Source: GCA-2686265 sp036010965 (GTDB lineage Bacteria; Planctomycetota; UBA1135; GCA-002686595). From it: a stretch of 12,442 bases of DNA. The notes under the pieces were generated by a model. It was not told the origin of the DNA. It saw nothing but the letters and a program-made list of their open reading frames with translations, and did no database searches. The translations under genes were made by a program, and so were the position numbers. The stretch covers positions 1 through 12,442 of the forward strand of contig DASCMO010000194.1 in the NCBI GenBank assembly GCA_036010965.1, read 5' to 3'. Numbering within the stretch: position 1 is the first letter of the stretch; each line of letters starts with the position of its first letter. This document shows, piece after piece, positions 6,466 to 12,442 of this stretch.

Positions 6466-7974
6466 GTAGCCCAAAGCCCGCAGCTTGGCCTCGACGTCGG
6501 CGGACATCTCGGCCTCCTCGCCGGCGTGGATGCGTCGGGCGACATCGCGCGCCGCCTGCTCGAAGCGCGGACGCCAGGCTTCCACGGCCCGTTCCAGGGC
6601 TAGCGCGTGCTCGCCGCCGGTGACGTCAGGGTCGTCGATCAGATTGCGGGTCTCGCGCGGATCGGCGCTCAGGTCGAACAACTCGTCGAGCTGGTCGTTC
6701 GTGTAGACGATGCGCTTGTGAGTCCCCGAGCGCACGGCCAGCACGGCACGGTCGAGGTGCGGTGCGCGCAGGTGGAGGCCCTGCTTGACGGCCGTCACGC
6801 CGAAAGGCTTGAGCAGCTCAGCGTAGGCGAACTCGCGCCGCTCGCGCAGGTGATCGATGGTCTCGCAGCTGGCCGGGCGCTCGATCCCGAGCAACCCGCA
6901 AAGGGTCGGCAGGAAGTCGGCGTTCTGGATCAACTCATCGCGATGTCCGGTGATCCCGACCGATGCCGGCCACTTGACGATCCACGGGATGCGCAGCAGC
7001 TCGTCGTAGCAGACGAACTGGTGCCCGAGGATCCCGTGGCGGCCGACGCAATCGCCGTGGTCGGCGGTGATGACCACCAGAGTCTCGTCCCAGCGCGGAC
7101 TCCTCGCCAGGTCGTCCAGCAAGCGGCCGAGCAGCTCGTCCATGTAGGCGATGCAGCCGTCGTAGAGCCCGTGGAGGATCGCAAAATCCTCCTCGCTCAT
7201 GTCCACCAGCCCCACGGCGTGCGGGTTGGGCCGCTGGTTGATCGCAGCGAAGTTCCGCTTGCGCAGCTCGCGCGGGACGAAGCGCGTGCGGTGGCGGTGC
7301 GGCGGTCGATACTCGCCGTGGGTCTCCATCAGGTGCGCGTAGACGAAGCGCGGACGGTCGTCGCTCTCGCTCCAGATGGCGCGCACACGGTCGAAGCAGC
7401 TAGCGGCGCCGTCGTCGTGCCATCCGGTCAGCCAGTAGGACAGGCGCGCGCGCAGACGCGCGCGCTCGTGCAACCGGGCTTCCGCTTCCAGATCGAGGTC
7501 GTGGTCGATGCGAGCCAGGTCCGCTGGACCGTCGCCATCCTCCGCAGCGGGTGCCCGCACGCCCGGGCGCAGGGCCGAGAGCATGCGTCGCCAGGCGGGC
7601 GGCGGAGCTTCGAAGTTCTCGGCGAAGCCACGCTCCATGCCGCTGAAGTCCGACACGTAAGGCACGTCCCCCATCACCTTGGCCGTGCGGTAGCCTTCGC
7701 CCGCGAGCACCTCGGGCAAGCTCGCGTACGAGCCGGCCAGCCGATCGCCGTCGATCACCAGGCGATGGGTCGAGGCGTAGGTCCCGGTGAACAGGCTGGC
7801 GGTGCTGGGCAGGGTCCAGGTGGCGGTGGAGATGCAGCGCTCGTAGAAGGCGAGCCCGTCGGCCAGTCGCTCGAGATTGGGCGTCGTGGGTTGATCGTGG
7901 CCGTAGACGGAGAAGTTCTCCGCCCGGGCGGCGTCGAGCACGATGAACAGGATGTCGGGGCGCGGGGAGGACAT
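6457..7974 (-). CDS. Soluble sulfatase-fold (alkaline phosphatase superfamily) hydrolase
   Basis: A 505-residue protein with no signal peptide or membrane segment; the beta strand DILFIVLD begins at residue 7, so it is probably cytosolic. The ATG at 7974 is chosen because the fold begins right after it; an in-frame ATG at 8046 would only add a Gly-rich tail. Motifs: DAARAENFSVYG at 14-25, where the usual D(D/T)xRADHxGxYG is altered so that Glu19 replaces Asp; TLPSTASLFTG at 54-64; HLMETHGEYRPP at 214-225; ITADHGD at 302-308 (Asp305, His306); and a terminal MSADVEAKLRALGYLD. Thr54 takes the place of the Cys/Ser that becomes formylglycine in sulfatases, so activity on phosphate esters or phosphodiesters is as likely as on sulfate. 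The region about 125-205 is an Arg/Glu-rich helical insertion. It is paralogous to the neighbouring TPR fusion and divergent from clpB. The substrate is unknown. Confidence 0.87.
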   Translation of the reverse strand: MSSPRPDILFIVLDAARAENFSVYGHDQPTTPNLERLADGLAFYERCISTATWTLPSTASLFTGTYASTHRLVIDGDRLAGSYASLPEVLAGEGYRTAKVMGDVPYVSDFSGMERGFAENFEAPPPAWRRMLSALRPGVRAPAAEDGDGPADLARIDHDLDLEAEARLHERARLRARLSYWLTGWHDDGAASCFDRVRAIWSESDDRPRFVYAHLMETHGEYRPPHRHRTRFVPRELRKRNFAAINQRPNPHAVGLVDMSEEDFAILHGLYDGCIAYMDELLGRLLDDLARSPRWDETLVVITADHGDCVGRHGILGHQFVCYDELLRIPWIVKWPASVGITGHRDELIQNADFLPTLCGLLGIERPASCETIDHLRERREFAYAELLKPFGVTAVKQGLHLRAPHLDRAVLAVRSGTHKRIVYTNDQLDELFDLSADPRETRNLIDDPDVTGGEHALALERAVEAWRPRFEQAARDVARRIHAGEEAEMSADVEAKLRALGYLD

Positions 7975-8113
7975 GGGGAGTGGGTGGCCGAGGTCAGTAT
8001 CTGCGCCCCCCCCGCCTAGAAGCAAGCCTGACACTCTGGCAGTCACCCCTGCCCTTTTGGCGGTCTCCTGGTAAAAAAACCCCCTTCCGGACCTCTCCAG
8101 GCCTGATCCGGCA

Positions 8114-8129
8114 TGGCATGTACCTTGCT
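8114..8129 (+). promoter_or_regulatory. Candidate sigma-54 (RpoN) promoter for clpB
   Basis: TGGCATGTACCTTGCT agrees with the sigma-54 consensus TGGCACG-N4-TTGCW at every fixed position but one (T for C at 8119). The essential GG (8115-8116) and GC (8127-8128) have the required 10-bp spacing. Transcription would start near 8139-8140, leaving a leader of about 37 nt before the clpB ATG. Sigma-54 promoters need an ATP-driven activator, so this would place clpB under a specific signal rather than the common sigma-32 or HrcA control. Sequence match only. Confidence 0.6.
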
Positions 8130-8165
8130 CTCTCTCTCATGCACTCCGCATTTCATCGGCAGAAA

Positions 8166-8171
8166 AAGGAG
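8166..8171 (+). promoter_or_regulatory. Strong Shine-Dalgarno of clpB
   Basis: AAGGAG within an A-rich leader, 5 nt before the ATG at 8177. It fixes the clpB start and is the only strong ribosome binding site found ahead of any gene in the window. Confidence 0.85.
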
Positions 8172-8176
8172 ACCAT

Positions 8177-10732
<2,556 letters not shown>

Positions 10733-10830
10733 GCCGGAGAGGGCGCGAGACGGACGATAGTGCGCTAGGCGGGAGTCACGGGGGTGAATCCGGGTTATGC
10801 TGCCGTGGTCGTGCGCGACGCGCCGAACCG

Positions 10831-11838
10831 ATGACACGCCTCCTCCGCAGCCCGCTCCTGGCCGTCGCCGCCGCCCTCACCCTCGGCGCTGCCGCGCCTG
10901 CCCAGGGCGTCGGATCACGCGCACCGTCCTTCGAATCGGCTGGCTGGCTCAACCACATCGGAGAGCGGCCGACCATCCAGAACCTGCGCGGGCGCACCGT
11001 GCTGCTTCATTTCTGGCGCAGCACCGAGCCGGCGGCGGGAGCCAACTGGCGGCTCCTGAAGAAGTTCCATCACGAGTACGCCGACAAGGGCCTGGTCGTC
11101 CTGCTGCTCACCGACGAGGGCCGCGGGGACGTGGAAGGCACCATCACACAGCAGGCACTGCCCTTTCCCTGCGCCGTAGGGACCGACGCCCGCGAGCGCT
11201 ACGGCGTCGGCGCCAACTTTCATCAGGTCCTGATCGACCCGCGCGGCGAGATCTTCTGGTCCGGAACCACCAACGGCCTTTGGAATGGCAAGCTCCTCAA
11301 GGCCCTCAAGGGTGCCCAGCGCCTGGGCGAGCGCGGCCCCATCGCCCTGCACCTCGAGCCCGCGACGGCCTCGCGCCTGAAGAAGGTCGTCACGGACGCG
11401 GCCAAGGGGGACCTGGCCAAGGCCTCCCGCAAGGCGCTCGCGATCGCCGAGGACGAGCGCGTCTCCGCCGAGGAGCGTGCGGAGGCCAGTGACATCGCTG
11501 ACCGTCTCGCCGCCCACACCGATGACTTGATGGCGCAGGTCGAGGATCACCTCGCGCGCCGTGAGATGCTGCCGCCGCGGGAGGTGCTCGAGTTGATCGC
11601 GAAGCAGTTCAAGGGCGCGCCCCTCGGCGAGCGGGCCGCCACGCGTCTGAAGGAACTGATCGAAGACGAGCTGCTCTCGATGGAGGTCGCCGCCGCCGAG
11701 CTCTTCGAACGCAACCGCAAGCTGCTCTGGACCCGCGGGCCCTCGAAGACCCTCTCACGCTTCCAGGACCTGATCGAGCGCTACCCCAACTCGCGCGCCG
11801 CGGAGAAGGCGCGCCGAGTCGTGGCCCTCGACTTCTGA
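10831..11838 (+). CDS. Secreted thioredoxin-fold protein lacking the redox active site
   Basis: A 335-residue protein. The ATG at 10831 begins a signal peptide (residues 1-24, cleavage near APA|QG); the frame is open further upstream but runs back into clpB. Residues 28-165 follow the TlpA/AhpC redoxin pattern: GSRAPSF, then NLRGRTVLLHFWRSTEPAAG, a GLVVLLLTDE strand, PFPCAVGTDARERYGV, and VLIDPRGEIFWSG. The CxxC position is replaced (EPAA after FWRST), and the cis-proline loop, usually GxPT before FLID, reads GANFHQ. The only cysteine is Cys114. Thiol-disulfide exchange is therefore unlikely; a binding or structural role is more probable. Residues 170-335 are helical and charged, ending in a TPR-like helix pair (LSRFQDLIERYPNSRAAEKAR). 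It lies 98 bp after clpB on the same strand and could be read from the same transcript, though it acts in a different compartment. No clear Shine-Dalgarno. Confidence 0.8.
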   Translation: MTRLLRSPLLAVAAALTLGAAAPAQGVGSRAPSFESAGWLNHIGERPTIQNLRGRTVLLHFWRSTEPAAGANWRLLKKFHHEYADKGLVVLLLTDEGRGDVEGTITQQALPFPCAVGTDARERYGVGANFHQVLIDPRGEIFWSGTTNGLWNGKLLKALKGAQRLGERGPIALHLEPATASRLKKVVTDAAKGDLAKASRKALAIAEDERVSAEERAEASDIADRLAAHTDDLMAQVEDHLARREMLPPREVLELIAKQFKGAPLGERAATRLKELIEDELLSMEVAAAELFERNRKLLWTRGPSKTLSRFQDLIERYPNSRAAEKARRVVALDF

Positions 11839-11861
11839 GCCCTGAAAGCTCCCCGTACATG

Positions 11862-11896
11862 CACCGGGGCCGATCCGCAGCGGACCGGCCCCGGTG
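11862..11896. terminator. Long hairpin between convergent genes, probable bidirectional terminator
   Basis: A perfect 11-bp GC-rich stem joins CACCGGGGCCG (11862-11872) and CGGCCCCGGTG (11886-11896). Inside it, after one A/C mismatch, TCCG (11874-11877) pairs with CGGA (11881-11884) around a CAG loop. It starts 24 nt after the stop of the thioredoxin-like gene and ends 18 nt before the stop of the opposing gene. No U-run follows, so classical intrinsic termination is not assured; RNA 3'-end stabilisation is an alternative. Confidence 0.65.
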
Positions 11897-11914
11897 ATTC
11901 AATGTCCACCGACC

Positions 11915-12442
11915 CTAGAGCCAGTTCACCTCATAGCCATTGGTGAGGTTGAAGCCCGAGCCACAGGGTCCGCCCGGATCCCGGTACCAACCTTGGTAGC
12001 GCTTGGTATCCCCGGAAAACACACCGCCAGTCACGGAGATCGTGATCCCGGTCGTGTCTGCGCTGCCTACGCCGTCGCTCATGATCGGAGCGTTGAGGCG
12101 CACAACGTTGCCGCCGGCGCAGCGCAACCCGTCACCGAAGGGATTGCCAGCACCGCCATTGACGGCGTTGTTGCCTTGGAAGAAGACCATGAACTGGTTG
12201 GGCGTCATTCCCGTGGCCCGCAACACCAGCGTGTCGCCAGCGGTGTTCGCCGCACCCGTACCGTCAACGTGAGCGCCAGCCGGGTTGGAGGAGTTCGCGC
12301 AGCCATTCCCGTTGGCGCCAAAGTTGCCGCACGGCGCGACGTTCGGGCAGGTGCAGTAGACCGTACCGGGTCCTCCACCACCTCCGAAGTCTGCTTCCAT
12401 GTCGTCCATCATCAGGAACGCGCCGCCGAAGACGTTGCTGGG
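11915..12442 (-). CDS. C-terminal part of a secreted Cys/Gly-rich protein, 5' end outside window
   Basis: The frame is open from the right edge to a TAG at 11915-11917, giving 175 visible residues. An internal ATG at 12412 is probably not the start, since the ten codons before it continue in frame (PSNVFGGAFL) without a stop or signal peptide. The sequence is rich in Gly, Asn and Ala, with six cysteines (visible residues 30, 32, 38, 48, 108, 160) suited to disulfides outside the cell. Landmarks in order: a Gly stretch, YCTCPN, a GCANSSNPAG turn, DTLVLRATGM, FMVFFQG, NPFGDGLRCAGGNVVRL, YQGWYRDPGGPCGSGFNLTN, and a terminal EVNWL. From general familiarity this end module, finishing WYRD...N(L/F)(T/S)NG, recurs in secreted planctomycete proteins of unknown role; that is memory, not a search. 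It is probably beta-rich. Any upstream domain lies outside the window. Confidence 0.72.
   Translation of the reverse strand, partial: PSNVFGGAFLMMDDMEADFGGGGGPGTVYCTCPNVAPCGNFGANGNGCANSSNPAGAHVDGTGAANTAGDTLVLRATGMTPNQFMVFFQGNNAVNGGAGNPFGDGLRCAGGNVVRLNAPIMSDGVGSADTTGITISVTGGVFSGDTKRYQGWYRDPGGPCGSGFNLTNGYEVNWL

Larger units (their letters stand above)
7975..8176. promoter_or_regulatory. Divergent intergenic region upstream of clpB
   Basis: This 202-bp spacer contains a sigma-54-like promoter at 8114-8129 directed at clpB, a run of eight C at 8006-8013, and a run of seven A followed by five C at 8073-8084. A short dyad TGAC-N9-GTCA at 8029-8045 sits about 100 bp upstream of the predicted start, a usual distance for an enhancer-binding protein, but its 4-bp arms could be chance. 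No CIRCE or HAIR-type heat-shock operator is visible. Confidence 0.5.

Noticed and set aside
6607..8019. A 470-codon plus-strand open frame opposite the second sulfatase-fold gene
   Set aside because: Same shadow effect. The minus strand carries all sulfatase-fold motifs in order, and this frame has low-complexity Ala/Val/Gln composition.
8029..8045. TGAC-N9-GTCA dyad as an activator site upstream of clpB
   Set aside because: Four-base arms are expected often by chance. Kept only as a side note to the sigma-54 promoter.
7975..8046. In-frame upstream ATG for the soluble sulfatase-fold protein
   Set aside because: The extra 24 residues are Gly-rich and form no signal peptide, and would take up a large part of the spacer shared with the clpB promoter.
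8006..8084. C8 and A7 homopolymer runs as phase-variation switches
   Set aside because: Both are in the intergenic spacer, not in a reading frame or between promoter elements, so a length change has no obvious switching effect.

Overview
The window reads as a high-GC bacterial chromosome segment, most likely from the Planctomycetota or a similar phylum with many secreted proteins. That placement is inference from gene content. The content is a secreted FG-GAP propeller, an M64-type metallopeptidase, a sulfatase-fold/TPR fusion, and a Cys/Gly-rich secreted protein ending in a WYRDP...NLTNG motif of a kind I associate with planctomycetes. No rRNA, tRNA, CRISPR array, IS element, integrase or phage gene was seen.

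Layout: a secreted FG-GAP protein (1-809, minus, running off the left edge) is divergent from a secreted M64-like zinc peptidase (1056-2465, plus). The peptidase converges on a membrane-anchored protein with beta-sandwich-like segments (2510-3748, minus). That gene is divergent from a membrane-anchored sulfatase-fold protein with a long TPR tail (3960-6434, plus). The fusion converges, across 22 bp, on a second, soluble sulfatase-fold protein (6457-7974, minus). A 202-bp divergent spacer leads to a full-length ClpB disaggregase (8177-10732, plus), followed by a secreted thioredoxin-fold protein with no active-site cysteines (10831-11838, plus). A long hairpin separates it from a secreted Cys/Gly-rich protein (11915-12442, minus, running off the right edge). 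Genes mostly alternate strand, so nearly every one seems to be its own transcription unit. Only clpB and the thioredoxin-like gene could be cotranscribed. Seven of the eight genes look like envelope, secreted or sulfatase-fold functions; clpB is the cytosolic housekeeping exception. No intergenic stretch exceeds 300 bp.

I see no clearly new multi-gene system. The most useful observations are these. (1) A near-consensus sigma-54 promoter (GG-N10-GC spacing) lies ahead of clpB, which is also the only gene here with a strong Shine-Dalgarno. (2) ClpB is about 19 residues short, between sensor 1 and the arginine finger of its second ATPase domain. (3) Two sulfatase-fold proteins have Thr where sulfatases need Cys or Ser, and the TPR array of one begins just after the point where the other protein ends. 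(4) A thioredoxin-fold protein has lost both the CxxC and the cis-proline.
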